Shown: piece by piece, positions 1 to 8,686 of the stretch
Layout: each line of letters begins with the position of its first letter
How positions within the stretch are numbered: position 1 is the first letter of the stretch
Source of the DNA: Micromonospora sp. WMMD1120
GTDB lineage: Bacteria > Actinomycetota > Actinomycetes > Mycobacteriales > Micromonosporaceae
NCBI RefSeq assembly: GCF_029626235.1
Contig: NZ_JARUBO010000005.1
Location: 1,148,501-1,212,500, forward strand
Direction: 5' to 3'
DNA: 64,000 nt
The notes under the pieces: model-generated
What the model saw: only the letters and a program-made list of their open reading frames with translations
Told to the model about the DNA's origin: nothing
Database searches by the model: none
Program-made: the position numbers and the translations under genes

Positions 1-2
1 AC

Positions 3-764
3 GCGATCTGCGTCGGCGCGGGCGTGGCGGTGTGCGGCATGGTGCGCCGCGACGACGGCCTGGTGCGGCTCGGCCCCACCACCGGTTGGGTGGACGAGCC
101 GATCGCCGTCGCCCTCGCCGACGAACTGGGCATCGACGTGCCGATCACGGTGGGGAACGTGGCCGACGTCGCCGTGCTCGCCGAACACGCGCGGGGCGTG
201 GCGGCGGGCTGCGACAACGTCCTCTACCTGTACGGCGACGTCGGCGTCGGCGCCGGCATCATCGCCGGTGGACGCCGGTTGACCGGGCACGGCGGGTACG
301 GCGGCGAGGTCGGCCACATGAAGGTGGTCCGCGACGGCAAGCCCTGTGAGTGCGGCTCCCGGGGCTGCTGGGAGACCGAGATCGGCGAGCACGGTCTGCT
401 GCGGGCCGCCGGACGCTCCGACGCCCGGGGGCGCGACGCGCTGCTGGAGGTCTTCGACGCGGCCGACCGGGGCGACGCCCGAGCGCAGACAGCGGTCCGC
501 CAGGCCGGCGACTGGCTCGGCTTCGGGGTGGCCAACCTGGTGAACGTCTTCAACCCCGAGCTGGTCATCTTCGGCGGGACCATGCGCGACCTCTACCTCG
601 CGGCGGCGGCCCAGATCCGCAGCCGGCTCAACTCCAACGCGCTCGGCGCCTGCCTGGAGCACGTCCGGCTGCGTACCCCGCTGCTCGGCGAGGACGCCGC
701 CCTGCTCGGGGCCGCCGAGCTGGCCTTCGAACGGCTCCTCGCCGATCCCCTCGACGTCGGCTGA
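3..764 (+). CDS. ROK-family protein (sugar kinase or regulator), 5' end outside window
   Basis: The reading frame is open from the first bases of the window, so this is the C-terminal part (about 253 residues) of a ROK protein. It has the ROK signature: a GVGAGII stretch, then a conserved Glu-Val-Gly-His, then the zinc-binding CECGSRGCWE motif, followed by a long helical half ending in LLGEDAALLGAAELA. ROK proteins are either cytoplasmic sugar kinases such as glucokinase or N-acetylmannosamine kinase, or HTH-bearing repressors of the XylR/NagC type. The part that would carry an N-terminal HTH is outside the window, so kinase versus repressor cannot be decided. Confidence 0.85.
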   Translation, partial: AICVGAGVAVCGMVRRDDGLVRLGPTTGWVDEPIAVALADELGIDVPITVGNVADVAVLAEHARGVAAGCDNVLYLYGDVGVGAGIIAGGRRLTGHGGYGGEVGHMKVVRDGKPCECGSRGCWETEIGEHGLLRAAGRSDARGRDALLEVFDAADRGDARAQTAVRQAGDWLGFGVANLVNVFNPELVIFGGTMRDLYLAAAAQIRSRLNSNALGACLEHVRLRTPLLGEDAALLGAAELAFERLLADPLDVG

Positions 765-889
765 TCCGGGTCGGCGTGCGGTGAACTGATCGCGCGTTCG
801 GTCCGTACCAGTGGGCGGACGGGCAACCGGCAGCGTACGGGTGCCCGGTCCAGACGCGTTCCGGTCCGGACCGAGGAGGCACCACAGAC

Positions 890-1627
890 ATGGCACCGCT
901 CAGATCCGCCCGTCGTCGACCGGGCACCCGGACCCACCGAGCGGCGATGCTGCTCATCGCGGTCATCGCGGGGGTCGGCGTGCTACCGGGCGTGGCCGTC
1001 GCCGCGCCGGTCGGTCAGCAGCTCAACGCCGCCGACATGACACTGCTCAACGGGGTGCGGCTGGCCGGGCTGTGGGAGATGCCCGCCGGCCAGATGGCCG
1101 CCGAGAAGGGGCAGTCCGCCAAGGTCCGGGAGATCGGCGCGGCCATCGCCGGCGAGCACCAGAGGCTCGACGAACTCGTCGTCGAGGCGGCCAACAAGCT
1201 GGGCGCGACGATCCCCAGCGAGCCGACGGCGGAGCAGAAGGGCTGGCTCAACGAGATGCAGAAGGCATCCGGGGCCCGCTTCGACCAGATCTTCGTCACC
1301 CGGCTCCGGGTCGCCCACGGCAAGATCTTCCCGGTGATCGGCGCGGTGCGGGCCAGCACCCGGGACGCCACGGTCCGCAAGCTCTGCGAGGACGCCAACG
1401 GCTTCGTGCAGCACCACATGCAGATGCTGGAGAGCACGGGCCTGGTCCGTTGGCCCGAGCTGCCACCGGCCGCGCTGCCCGCCCCCGGCAACGACGGCCT
1501 GCTGGCCGCCGCCTCCGCCAACACCGGCCCGGCGGTCGGGGTCAGCAGCACCGTCGTCTGGTTGGTCTTCCTCGCCGCGCTGGGCACCGGGGGTATCGCC
1601 ACCTACCGGATGATGCGCCGCAGCTGA
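890..1627 (+). CDS. Secreted/membrane-anchored DUF4142 family protein
   Basis: 245 aa. An Arg-rich N-terminus and a hydrophobic stretch (about residues 20-42) ending in VAVAAP look like a Sec signal peptide. Residues about 45-185 form the all-helical DUF4142 region (ferritin-like predicted fold) with NAADMTLLNGVRLAGLWEM near its start and HHMQMLEST near its end. A C-terminal hydrophobic helix (about 212-235) followed by RRS could anchor it in the membrane. The ATG start is preceded by GGAGG about 11 nt upstream. DUF4142 proteins have no settled biochemical function; extracytoplasmic location is inferred from the signal peptide. Confidence 0.8.
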   Translation: MAPLRSARRRPGTRTHRAAMLLIAVIAGVGVLPGVAVAAPVGQQLNAADMTLLNGVRLAGLWEMPAGQMAAEKGQSAKVREIGAAIAGEHQRLDELVVEAANKLGATIPSEPTAEQKGWLNEMQKASGARFDQIFVTRLRVAHGKIFPVIGAVRASTRDATVRKLCEDANGFVQHHMQMLESTGLVRWPELPPAALPAPGNDGLLAAASANTGPAVGVSSTVVWLVFLAALGTGGIATYRMMRRS

Positions 1628-1657
1628 TCACCGTCGTGGCCGGGTTGGTGGCTCGCG

Positions 1658-1912
1658 TCAGCGGTCGACCTGGGTGAAGTCCCAGGAGTGCGGGGCGCGG
1701 GCCACCAGCAGGGCCGGTGGGTCCGGAAGCGGGCGCGGGTTGCTGCGCCACTTGGAGATGACGACCACACGGTGGTCGGTGGACGAGAACACCTCGCTGG
1801 AGACGTGCAACGGGTCGTGCTCCAGCTCGGGCAGCGCGGTGTCGCACACCCAGGTGATCAGGTCGGCCACCCCGTACGCCTCGGCGCGCGCCTCCCACAT
1901 CCGCACGATCAT
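1658..1912 (-). CDS. Small conserved protein, possibly ABM-like ferredoxin fold
   Basis: 84 aa, ATG start, ending the tsaB-rimI-tsaD run 13 bp after tsaD, so probably co-transcribed. The sequence (MIVRMWEARA, a central helix, then STDHRVVVISKW) has the beta-alpha-beta layout of small dimeric alpha-beta barrel (antibiotic-biosynthesis-monooxygenase-like) proteins. That fold assignment is only an impression from the pattern. No catalytic residue can be named and no function is claimed. Confidence 0.6.
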   Translation of the reverse strand: MIVRMWEARAEAYGVADLITWVCDTALPELEHDPLHVSSEVFSSTDHRVVVISKWRSNPRPLPDPPALLVARAPHSWDFTQVDR

Positions 1913-1925
1913 GCCGCTCCGCCCG

Positions 1926-2972
1926 TCAGACGCTGACTGTCGTCAACGGCAGCGCCGAGTCGGCCGGCAGGTCCAGTCGGCTCGGCGCAACCCCGGCGGC
2001 GACAAGGTGCGAACCGAGCGCGGCCACCATCGCGCCGTTGTCTGTGCAGAGCTTCGGCCTGGGCACCCGGACCTGGATGCCGTACTTCTCCGCCCGCTGC
2101 TCGGCGAGCGCGCGCAGCCGTGAGTTCGCCGCCACGCCCCCGCCGATGACCAGGGTCTCGATGCCCTGCGCCCGGCAGGCGGCGATCGCCTTGTTGGTCA
2201 GCACGTCGCAGACGGCCTCCTGGAAGGACGCGGCCACGTCCGCCACCGGCACCGGCTCGCCGGCACGCTGACGGGCCTCGACCCACCGGGCCACCGCCGT
2301 CTTCAACCCGGAGAACGAGAAGTCGTACCGGTGGGCGGCGAGGTCCTTCGCGGCGGTCAGGCCACGCGGGAAGGCGATCGCCTCGGCGTCGCCGGCCCGC
2401 GCCTCCCGGTCGATGGGCGGCCCGCCCGGGAACGGCAACCCGAGCAGCCGGGCGACCTTGTCGAACGCCTCACCGGCCGCGTCGTCGATGGTCGCGCCCA
2501 GCGGGGTGACACCACGGGCCAGGTCGTCGACGAGCAGCAGGGACGAGTGGCCGCCGGAGACCAGGAGCGCGACGGCGGGCTCGGGCAACGGACCGTGCTC
2601 GAGGGTGTCCACGGCGACGTGCGCGGCGAGGTGGTTGACGCCGTACACCGGCTTCTCGGCGGCGACCGCGTACCCCTTGGCGGCGGCGACGCCCACCAGC
2701 AACGCGCCGGCCAGGCCGGGCCCGGAGGTGACAGCTATCGCGTCGATGTCGGCCAGGGTGACGCCGGCCTCGGTCAGCGCCCGGTCCATGGTCGGCACGA
2801 TCGCCTCCAGGTGGGCCCGGCTCGCCACCTCGGGGACCACACCTCCGAACCGGGCGTGCTCCTCGACGCTGGAGGCCAGCGCGTCGGCCAGCAGGGTGTG
2901 CCCCCGGACGATGCCGACGCCGGTCTCGTCGCAGGAGGTCTCGATACCCAGGATCAGTGGTTCGTCAGCCAT
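1926..2972 (-). CDS. tsaD: tRNA N6-threonylcarbamoyladenosine transferase TsaD
   Basis: 348 aa. TsaD transfers the threonylcarbamoyl group from threonylcarbamoyl-AMP to A37 of ANN-decoding tRNAs, working with TsaB and TsaE. The N-terminus [14 protein letters not shown] is the ASKHA-fold phosphate-binding signature. The metal-binding HLAAH motif lies near residue 110, and [10 protein letters not shown] and [11 protein letters not shown] are family motifs. The ATG at 2972 was chosen because the open frame upstream runs through rimI and is not TsaD-like. The start overlaps the rimI stop by 8 bp, so the two are translationally coupled. Confidence 0.95.
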   Translation of the reverse strand: MADEPLILGIETSCDETGVGIVRGHTLLADALASSVEEHARFGGVVPEVASRAHLEAIVPTMDRALTEAGVTLADIDAIAVTSGPGLAGALLVGVAAAKGYAVAAEKPVYGVNHLAAHVAVDTLEHGPLPEPAVALLVSGGHSSLLLVDDLARGVTPLGATIDDAAGEAFDKVARLLGLPFPGGPPIDREARAGDAEAIAFPRGLTAAKDLAAHRYDFSFSGLKTAVARWVEARQRAGEPVPVADVAASFQEAVCDVLTNKAIAACRAQGIETLVIGGGVAANSRLRALAEQRAEKYGIQVRVPRPKLCTDNGAMVAALGSHLVAAGVAPSRLDLPADSALPLTTVSV

Positions 2973-3447
2973 TGTCGTTCGGTCCGTCCCCGGTCGGTTC
3001 GGCGTCGCGCCGCATGACCAGCGCGTCCGTGTTGCTCGGTTGGTAGTAGCCGCGGCGTACCCCGATCGGCTCGAACCCGTACGTCGCGTAGAGCCGCTGC
3101 GCCGCCGCGTTGTCCACGGCGACCTCCAGCAGGGTGCTGCGGGCGTCCCGGCGGGCCGCCTCGGCGAGCAGTTCCTCCAGCAGTGCCCGGCCGACGCCAC
3201 GCCGCTGGGCGTCCCGGCGCACGGCGATGTTCTGTACCCACACCTCGTCCGGCGGGGCCCCGGCGAGTCCGGCGTAGCCGAGCACCTCGCCGTCCGCGCC
3301 GACGGCGACGCGGTAGTGGTGCCCGTTGGCCAGCTCGTTCCAGAACATCGCCGGCGACCACCGCTCGGCGCCGAAGAGGTCCGCCTCGATCGGCAGCACG
3401 TCGTCGATGTGCCACCAGCGGAAGGGGGCGAGACGTACGCCGGTCAC
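2965..3447 (-). CDS. rimI: Ribosomal protein S18-alanine N-acetyltransferase RimI
   Basis: 160 aa GNAT acetyltransferase. The acetyl-CoA pyrophosphate-binding loop is [14 protein letters not shown] (about residues 76-90), and the C-terminal [23 protein letters not shown] block is typical of RimI. In the family it acetylates the N-terminal Ala of ribosomal protein S18, and in actinobacteria it is often genetically linked to the t6A genes. It overlaps tsaB by 4 bp (ATGA) upstream and tsaD by 8 bp downstream, giving a tightly coupled three-gene unit. Confidence 0.92.
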   Translation of the reverse strand: MTGVRLAPFRWWHIDDVLPIEADLFGAERWSPAMFWNELANGHHYRVAVGADGEVLGYAGLAGAPPDEVWVQNIAVRRDAQRRGVGRALLEELLAEAARRDARSTLLEVAVDNAAAQRLYATYGFEPIGVRRGYYQPSNTDALVMRRDAEPTGDGPNDNG

Positions 3448-4121
3448 GGCAGGACCGGTTTGTGGCCGGTCGCCGCCACCGCGTCCGGGCGGCGCAGGTA
3501 GAGCGGGGTCAGTCGCTCACCGGGCGCCCCGGCCCGGACCCGCTCGGCGGCGAGCAGCGCCAGCGCCGCGGCGTCCGGGTAGCGCGGCTCGACCCGGACC
3601 GGCAGGTCCAGGACCTCGGCGTACCGGTGCGCCCCGTCGCCGACCGCGACGCTCGCGCCCAGCTCGCGGGCCCGCGCGGCGGCCACCACCGCAGAGGACA
3701 CCTCCGGCCCGACCAACCGCTGGCCAGCGCCGTCGTAGACCGCCCAGTACAGCTCCTTGCGCCGGGCGTCGCTGGCGGCCAGGACCGGCGCGCCGGACGC
3801 CGCCGGGTAGCCGATGGCGTCCAGCGAGCAGACACCGTACGTCGGGATGCCGAGCACCTGGCCCATCGTCGCGGCGGTGACAAGGCCGACCCGCAGCCCG
3901 GTGAACGGTCCCGGGCCGAGCCCGGCGACGATCGCGGTCAGGTCACGCGGGCGCGCGTCGGCGTCGGCGAGGACGGTGTCCACCTGGGGCGCGAGCAGCT
4001 CACCGTGCGCGCGCGCGTCGACGGTGCACCGGTGCGCCCGGGACGTCACGTCGTCTGCCGAGACCTCCACCAGCGCCGCGGTGACGGCGGGGGTCGAGCT
4101 GTCCACCACGAGTACGAGCAC
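3444..4121 (-). CDS. tsaB: tRNA t6A biosynthesis dimerization protein TsaB
   Basis: About 225 aa. TsaB is the catalytically inactive TsaD paralogue that dimerises with TsaD in the t6A complex. It has the family N-terminus VLVLVVDSSTP and the GLGPGPFTGLRVGL motif (about residues 70-83). The GTG at 4121 is taken as start because it directly precedes the beta-strand VLVVDSS; the frame also opens at 4145. First gene of the tsaB-rimI-tsaD run, with a 4-bp overlap into rimI. Confidence 0.92.
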   Translation of the reverse strand: MLVLVVDSSTPAVTAALVEVSADDVTSRAHRCTVDARAHGELLAPQVDTVLADADARPRDLTAIVAGLGPGPFTGLRVGLVTAATMGQVLGIPTYGVCSLDAIGYPAASGAPVLAASDARRKELYWAVYDGAGQRLVGPEVSSAVVAAARARELGASVAVGDGAHRYAEVLDLPVRVEPRYPDAAALALLAAERVRAGAPGERLTPLYLRRPDAVAATGHKPVLP

Positions 4122-4241
4122 GGTAAGCCAGCCTAGCCGGCCCACCGGATGCCCCGGTCACGCCCCGCCCCGTCCCCGGCGGTACGCCGCCTCCTTACCT
4201 CGAACCGCGTCGCCGGAGCGGGCGGCGCATGCTGTGCCGAG

Positions 4242-4283
4242 CGGTATACCTGTGAGTCATATCTATGACTCACAGGTATACCG
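4242..4283. promoter_or_regulatory. Near-perfect palindrome with 20-bp arms, candidate operator
   Basis: Positions 4242-4261 and 4264-4283 are exact reverse complements with a 2-nt centre. The core arm reads TGTGAGTCATA and the outer part GGTATACC. It is markedly more AT-rich than the surroundings and lies between divergent tsaB and the HTH gene. An ATG in the right arm opens the HTH reading frame, so a bound protein would block either the promoter or the 5' end of the transcript. Autoregulation by the neighbouring HTH protein is the simplest inference. Confidence 0.7.
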
Positions 4284-4423
4284 TTCAAAGGAGAGTGGCC
4301 GACCCCACGGGAAGCTCCGGCACGACGCGAACCGGCACGACGCGCCCCGGTCACTTCGGCGGATACGTCCGGGATCGGCCTCAGCGGTACCCGCTTCGGC
4401 TCGGCGTGGCCCATCATGCGGTG

Positions 4424-5128
4424 ATGCCTCCCACACGCCTCGTCACCCTGCTCGGCAAAGCGGTCCGACAACAGCGCCATCTGCGTGAGATGACCCAGGG
4501 TCAGTTGGCCGAAGCCGCCGGACTCAGCCAGGCGGCGGTGGCCCGGATCGAGAACGGTGACCGCGCGCCGAGCATCGCCGCCCTGGAGGCGCTGCTCGCC
4601 GCCATGGACGTGCAGCTGGTGGTCGGGGTGGAACCCTTGGACGCCCACCTCGACGCCCGGATCGACGAGCTGGCCGCCCGGCCGATCGGCGATCGGGTCA
4701 GCGAGCTTGGCCTGGACCGGCTGCTGGATCGGCTCCCCGACCTGCCGCAGGTGATCACCGGGAGCACAGCCGCCCTGTTGCAGGGCGCGCCGGTGCCGGT
4801 CGACGCGCTGCAGATCGCGGTGCGGTGGCAGGACTCGACAGTGTTCAGCCGCTGGCTGGACAAGAACCTCGGCCAGCGGTGGGACGCCCGCTGGGGAGTG
4901 TTCGGCGGCATCTGGTTGGAGCCCGAGGAGCCGGGCGAGCACCGCTGGCTGACCCGACACGGCGAGATCAGGGCCGTCATGTGCGACGAGTTGCCCGAGA
5001 CGATCGAGGTGCGCCACGGTGACCGGACATACCGCGTCGTGCCGCTCGTCGAGCTGGAACTGATCGAGCCGCACGCTGGCGAGCTGTTGCGGCGCTACCG
5101 GGACCGGCGGCTCGCCAGCGACGGCTGA
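4424..5128 (+). CDS. XRE-type HTH protein fused to a degenerate nucleotidyltransferase-like domain
   Basis: 234 aa from ATG 4424. The same frame is open from ATG 4265 (287 aa), but the first 53 residues look non-conserved. Residues about 8-62 are a clear XRE HTH, with LREMTQGQLAEAAGLSQAAV as the helix-turn-helix core. The C-terminal half has VITGSTAALLQGAP followed by PVDALQIAV, resembling the G-S/G...D-x-D layout of AbiEii/MNT-type nucleotidyltransferases. The usual second Asp is absent, so it may be non-catalytic. It is the only plus-strand gene inside the tsaE-tsaB block and has a strong palindrome upstream. The nucleotidyltransferase relation is an inference from a motif pattern. Confidence 0.65.
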   Translation: MPPTRLVTLLGKAVRQQRHLREMTQGQLAEAAGLSQAAVARIENGDRAPSIAALEALLAAMDVQLVVGVEPLDAHLDARIDELAARPIGDRVSELGLDRLLDRLPDLPQVITGSTAALLQGAPVPVDALQIAVRWQDSTVFSRWLDKNLGQRWDARWGVFGGIWLEPEEPGEHRWLTRHGEIRAVMCDELPETIEVRHGDRTYRVVPLVELELIEPHAGELLRRYRDRRLASDG

Positions 5129-5142
5129 GCTGGACGAGCCCG

Positions 5143-5844
5143 TCAGCCGGCGGTGCGCTCCCACTCGATGGTGGGCAGGCCGACGTCGGCGAGCGCCTTG
5201 TTGGCCGCGCTGAACGGCCGGCTGCCGAGGAAGCCGCGCGGGTTCATCGGGCTGGGGTGACCGGCCTCCAGGACCACGTGCTGCGGGTTGGTGACCAGTG
5301 CGGCCTTCTTGCGGGCGTAGCCACCCCAGAGCAGGAAGACCACCCGCTCCGGCGCGGCGTCCAGCGCGCGGATTGTCGCGTCGGTGAAGTCTTCCCAGCC
5401 GGCGTTGGCGTGCGAGCCCGGGGTGGCCTGGCGGACCGTCAACACCGAGTTGAGCAGCAGAACGCCCTGGGCGGCCCAGCCGTCGAGGTTGCCACTGCGC
5501 GGCTTGGGCACACCCACGTCCTCGCCCAGCTCCTTGAAGACGTTGCGCAACGACGGCGGCACCGGCACACCCTCGCGGACGCTGAAGCTCAACCCGTGCG
5601 CCTGCCCGGCGCGGTGGTAGGGGTCCTGACCGAGGATCAGCACCCGGGTGCGCTGCGGCGGGCAGAGTCGGTAGGCCGAGAACAGGTCCTCCACCGGCGG
5701 GAAGACGGTCTGCGTCGCGTATTCCCGGGCGACGAACTCGGCCAGCGCGGCGGTGCGCGCCGGGTCGAGGTGCGGCGTGAGCACCGCACGCCACTGCTCG
5801 GGCAGCAGGGCCAACAGATCCAGGGCGGGGGCGTCGTCGGGCAT
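5143..5844 (-). CDS. ung: Uracil-DNA glycosylase
   Basis: 233 aa, family 1 UDG, which removes uracil from DNA to start base excision repair. The water-activating motif GQDPYH is at about residue 73 and the DNA-intercalating loop GHPSPMNPRG at about residue 195; LLLNSVLTV is also a UDG-1 motif. The ATG at 5844 was chosen over an in-frame upstream start (5889) because MPDDAP leads directly into the conserved sequence. It lies between tsaE and the HTH gene, so it is probably a passenger in the tsa neighbourhood rather than functionally linked. Confidence 0.95.
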   Translation of the reverse strand: MPDDAPALDLLALLPEQWRAVLTPHLDPARTAALAEFVAREYATQTVFPPVEDLFSAYRLCPPQRTRVLILGQDPYHRAGQAHGLSFSVREGVPVPPSLRNVFKELGEDVGVPKPRSGNLDGWAAQGVLLLNSVLTVRQATPGSHANAGWEDFTDATIRALDAAPERVVFLLWGGYARKKAALVTNPQHVVLEAGHPSPMNPRGFLGSRPFSAANKALADVGLPTIEWERTAG

Positions 5845-5909
5845 CAGGAACCTCTCACAGCGCGGGTCGGTCCCCCGCACTCTAGGCACCCGGTACGACA
5901 GCGTCCCGG

Positions 5910-6392
5910 CTAGCCCAGGTCGGCGAGCCGCCTCGCCCAGTCGCCACCGACCGGGTCCAGCTCGACGACGCGGGTGTCGTCGTCGTGGCGGTCGATGCGG
6001 ACCCGCAGGTGCGCGTCGACAAGCTGCTCCACCAGGCCCTCACCCCACTCGACAACCGTCACGGAGTCGTCCACCGAGGCGTCCAGGTCCAGGTCGTCGA
6101 TCTCCGCGCGCGGGTCGGTGGCGGCCCCGAGGCGGTACGCGTCGGCGTGCACCAGCGCGACCCGACCACCCCGCTCCGGATCGGGGCGGTGCACCCGGGC
6201 GATCACGAAGGTGGGGGACGTGATGTCCCCGACGACACCGAGCCCGGCGCCGATGCCCTGGGTGAGCGCGGTCTTGCCGGCGCCCAGCGGACCGGTCAAC
6301 AGCACCAGGTCGCCGGCGCGCAACAGCCCGGCCAGCCGGGCGCCGAAGTCGCGGGTGTCCTCGACGGTCGGCAGCTTGACGACGTGACTCAC
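5910..6392 (-). CDS. tsaE: tRNA t6A biosynthesis ATPase TsaE
   Basis: 160 aa. TsaE is the small P-loop ATPase needed for turnover of the TsaB-TsaD t6A complex. The Walker A GPLGAGKTALTQG is at about residues 35-47, and SPTFVIARVH and the VVEWGEGL stretch match the family. It overlaps the upstream hydrolase by 4 bp (ATGA), so it belongs to the alr-hydrolase-tsaE unit. It is separated from tsaB by ung and the HTH gene. Confidence 0.93.
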   Translation of the reverse strand: MSHVVKLPTVEDTRDFGARLAGLLRAGDLVLLTGPLGAGKTALTQGIGAGLGVVGDITSPTFVIARVHRPDPERGGRVALVHADAYRLGAATDPRAEIDDLDLDASVDDSVTVVEWGEGLVEQLVDAHLRVRIDRHDDDTRVVELDPVGGDWARRLADLG

Positions 6393-7492
6393 CGTTCCTC
6401 CACGCTCTGCAATGACTCCAGGAACCGCACCAGCGCGGCGTTGACCTCGTCCGCGTGCTCCAACATCACCACGTGACCGCTGTCCTTGATCTTGACGAAC
6501 TCGGCGTGCGGCAGCCGCCGGACGATCTCCTCTGAGTGGGTGACCGGAGTGATCATGTCCTTGTCGCCGACCACCACCAACACCGGCGTCGCCGCCAGCG
6601 CCGCGAGCGCCGGGAAACGCGAGTGGGTGGCGAGGGTCCGCAGGTAACGGGTCACCGTGTCGGCGGACGTCCGGGAGTTCATCATCTCCACGAACGACAC
6701 CAGCGAAGGACTCGGCTTGCGGGTGCCGAAGCCGTACCTGCGGGTCAGCAGCCAGGCCACGTTCGACGTCGACCGGCGGGCCTTGTCGATCACCGGACCG
6801 CCGTACCGGGTGGCGTTGCTGACCATGTAGAGCACCGGGCCGCCGACCCGCCCGAGCAGCGCGGGCGCGACCAGCTTCGTCTCCGCGACGAGCCCGCCCG
6901 AGGTGGCCATCAGGACGGTGCCCACCACCCGGTCACCGAACAGCTCCGGGAACAGCTCGGCGAACGCCATGATGGTCATGCCGCCCATCGAGTGCCCGAC
7001 CAGCACCAGCGGTCCGTCCGGGGCGGTGCGGTCGATCACCTGGCGCAGCGTGCGGCCGAGCACCGCGAGGTCGTACTCCCCGGTCTCCAGTCGGCCGGAA
7101 CGACCGTGTCCGGGCTGGTCGTACGCCACGACGCGGTAGTCACCACGGGCGGTGAGCAACTGCCGCTGGAAGTGGAACGTCCCCATGTCCAGACAGAAGC
7201 CGTGCACCAGGACCACAGTCGGATGACCCGGCACGGGGTTGGTGGGCTCGACCACCTCGACGTGGATGTCGGTGCCGTCCGGCAGCTCCAGTCGGAACGC
7301 CTCGTCGTACCGCTGCCCGTCGAACGTCTCGTGCGCGTAGCGGTCGGCCGGGTCGGCCTTGAGCCGGCGGACCAGGGTCCGTTCGGTCGCGACGCCGGCC
7401 GCCAGGCCGGCCGCGGCGACCCCCACCGCCGCGCCGACGATCCCGGCGACGCGCCCGGCGGCCGTGCGGGGTCGTGGGATGCGGTAGCTCAT
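6389..7492 (-). CDS. Alpha/beta hydrolase, N-terminally membrane-associated
   Basis: 367 aa. An N-terminal Ala/Gly-rich hydrophobic helix (about residues 14-37) suggests membrane association. The catalytic fold follows: VVLVHGFCLD (oxyanion region, about residue 92), nucleophile elbow GHSMGGMT (about residue 166), acidic residue in VVGDKDMI and His in KDSGHVVMLEH. The substrate is not evident; similar proteins are annotated as lipase/esterase or proline iminopeptidase-like. It sits between alr and tsaE with 4-bp overlaps on both sides, a recurrent actinobacterial arrangement. Confidence 0.85.
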   Translation of the reverse strand: MSYRIPRPRTAAGRVAGIVGAAVGVAAAGLAAGVATERTLVRRLKADPADRYAHETFDGQRYDEAFRLELPDGTDIHVEVVEPTNPVPGHPTVVLVHGFCLDMGTFHFQRQLLTARGDYRVVAYDQPGHGRSGRLETGEYDLAVLGRTLRQVIDRTAPDGPLVLVGHSMGGMTIMAFAELFPELFGDRVVGTVLMATSGGLVAETKLVAPALLGRVGGPVLYMVSNATRYGGPVIDKARRSTSNVAWLLTRRYGFGTRKPSPSLVSFVEMMNSRTSADTVTRYLRTLATHSRFPALAALAATPVLVVVGDKDMITPVTHSEEIVRRLPHAEFVKIKDSGHVVMLEHADEVNAALVRFLESLQSVEER

Positions 7493-8607
7493 GGCCGCTC
7501 ACCGTCGTAGACCCGGGGCACCCGGGTGCTGCCGAACCGGGTGACGATCTCGTAGTTGATGGTGCCGACCGCCTCGGCCCAGTCGTCCGCCGTCGGCTCG
7601 CCGTCCGCGCCGCTGCCGAAGAGCGTCGCCACGTCGCCGTCGGCCACCGGGTCGTCGCCGCAGTCGAGCACGAACTGGTCCATGCAGACCCGGCCCGAGA
7701 TGGTCCGGCGGACGCCGCCGAGCTGCACCGGCCCGGTGTTGGAGGCGTGCCGGGGAACCCCGTCGGCGTAGCCGAGCGGCACCACCGCCAGGTTCGCTGC
7801 GGTCTCGGTGGTGTAGGTGTGCCCGTAGGACACGCCGGTGCCGGCCGGCACCCGCTTGGTCAGCATCACCCGGGCGCGGGCGGTCATCGCCGGTCGCAGC
7901 CCGTACGTCTCGCCGGCGACCGGGGAGAGCCCGTAGACCGCCAGGCCGGGACGGACCAGGTCGAAGTGGGTGTCCGGGCGGGTCAGCGTGGCCGCCGAGT
8001 TGGCGAGGTGCCGCCAACGCGGTCGCAGCCCGGCCCGCTCGACCATGGCCAGCCCTTCGTGGAAGACCGCCAACTGACGGTCGATGGTGGGGTGGCCGGG
8101 CAGGTCCGCGTACACGAAGTGGCTCCACACGCCGACCACCTCGACGAGACCGTCGGCCTGGGCCTTCGCGGCGGCCTCCAGCAGCGCCGGCCAGTCCGCG
8201 ACCGTCGCACCGCCCCGGGAGAGCCCGGTATCGATCTTGAGGTGCAGGCTGGCGGGACGCCCGGCGAGTCGGCTCGCCTCGATCATCTCGTCGAGCTGCG
8301 AGAGGCTGGCGGCGCTCAGGTCCACCCCGGCGCCGACCCCCTCGTGCAGGGGCAGCCCGGGCGCGAGCAGCCAGGCCAGCACGGGCGCGGTCACACCGGC
8401 CCGGCGCAGGGTCAGCGCCTCGTCGAGGGTGCAGACGCCGAGCCAGTCCGCCCCGGCGTCGAGCGCCGCGCGGGCGGCCGGAAGCATGCCGTGGCCGTAC
8501 CCGTCGCCCTTCACCACCGCCATCAGCTCGGCGGTGGTGGAGGAGCGGAGCCTGCCCACGTTCTCGCGGATCGCATCAAGATCGACACGTACCTCGGCCT
8601 GCCACAT
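7489..8607 (-). CDS. alr: Alanine racemase
   Basis: 372 aa, the usual length. PLP-dependent racemase making D-alanine for peptidoglycan. The PLP lysine motif AVVKGDGYGHG is at about residues 30-40, and the second catalytic base, the Tyr of VSYGHTYTT, is present. The fold is a TIM barrel followed by a C-terminal beta domain containing CMDQFVLDCG. The stop overlaps the hydrolase start by 4 bp. Confidence 0.96.
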   Translation of the reverse strand: MWQAEVRVDLDAIRENVGRLRSSTTAELMAVVKGDGYGHGMLPAARAALDAGADWLGVCTLDEALTLRRAGVTAPVLAWLLAPGLPLHEGVGAGVDLSAASLSQLDEMIEASRLAGRPASLHLKIDTGLSRGGATVADWPALLEAAAKAQADGLVEVVGVWSHFVYADLPGHPTIDRQLAVFHEGLAMVERAGLRPRWRHLANSAATLTRPDTHFDLVRPGLAVYGLSPVAGETYGLRPAMTARARVMLTKRVPAGTGVSYGHTYTTETAANLAVVPLGYADGVPRHASNTGPVQLGGVRRTISGRVCMDQFVLDCGDDPVADGDVATLFGSGADGEPTADDWAEAVGTINYEIVTRFGSTRVPRVYDGERP

Positions 8608-8686
8608 ACGCCCAGCCTACTTTCCGCCGTGATCACCGGGGCGGCGACGCACGTGCCCCGACGCCGCGCCGGCCGGAGAGGGACGA

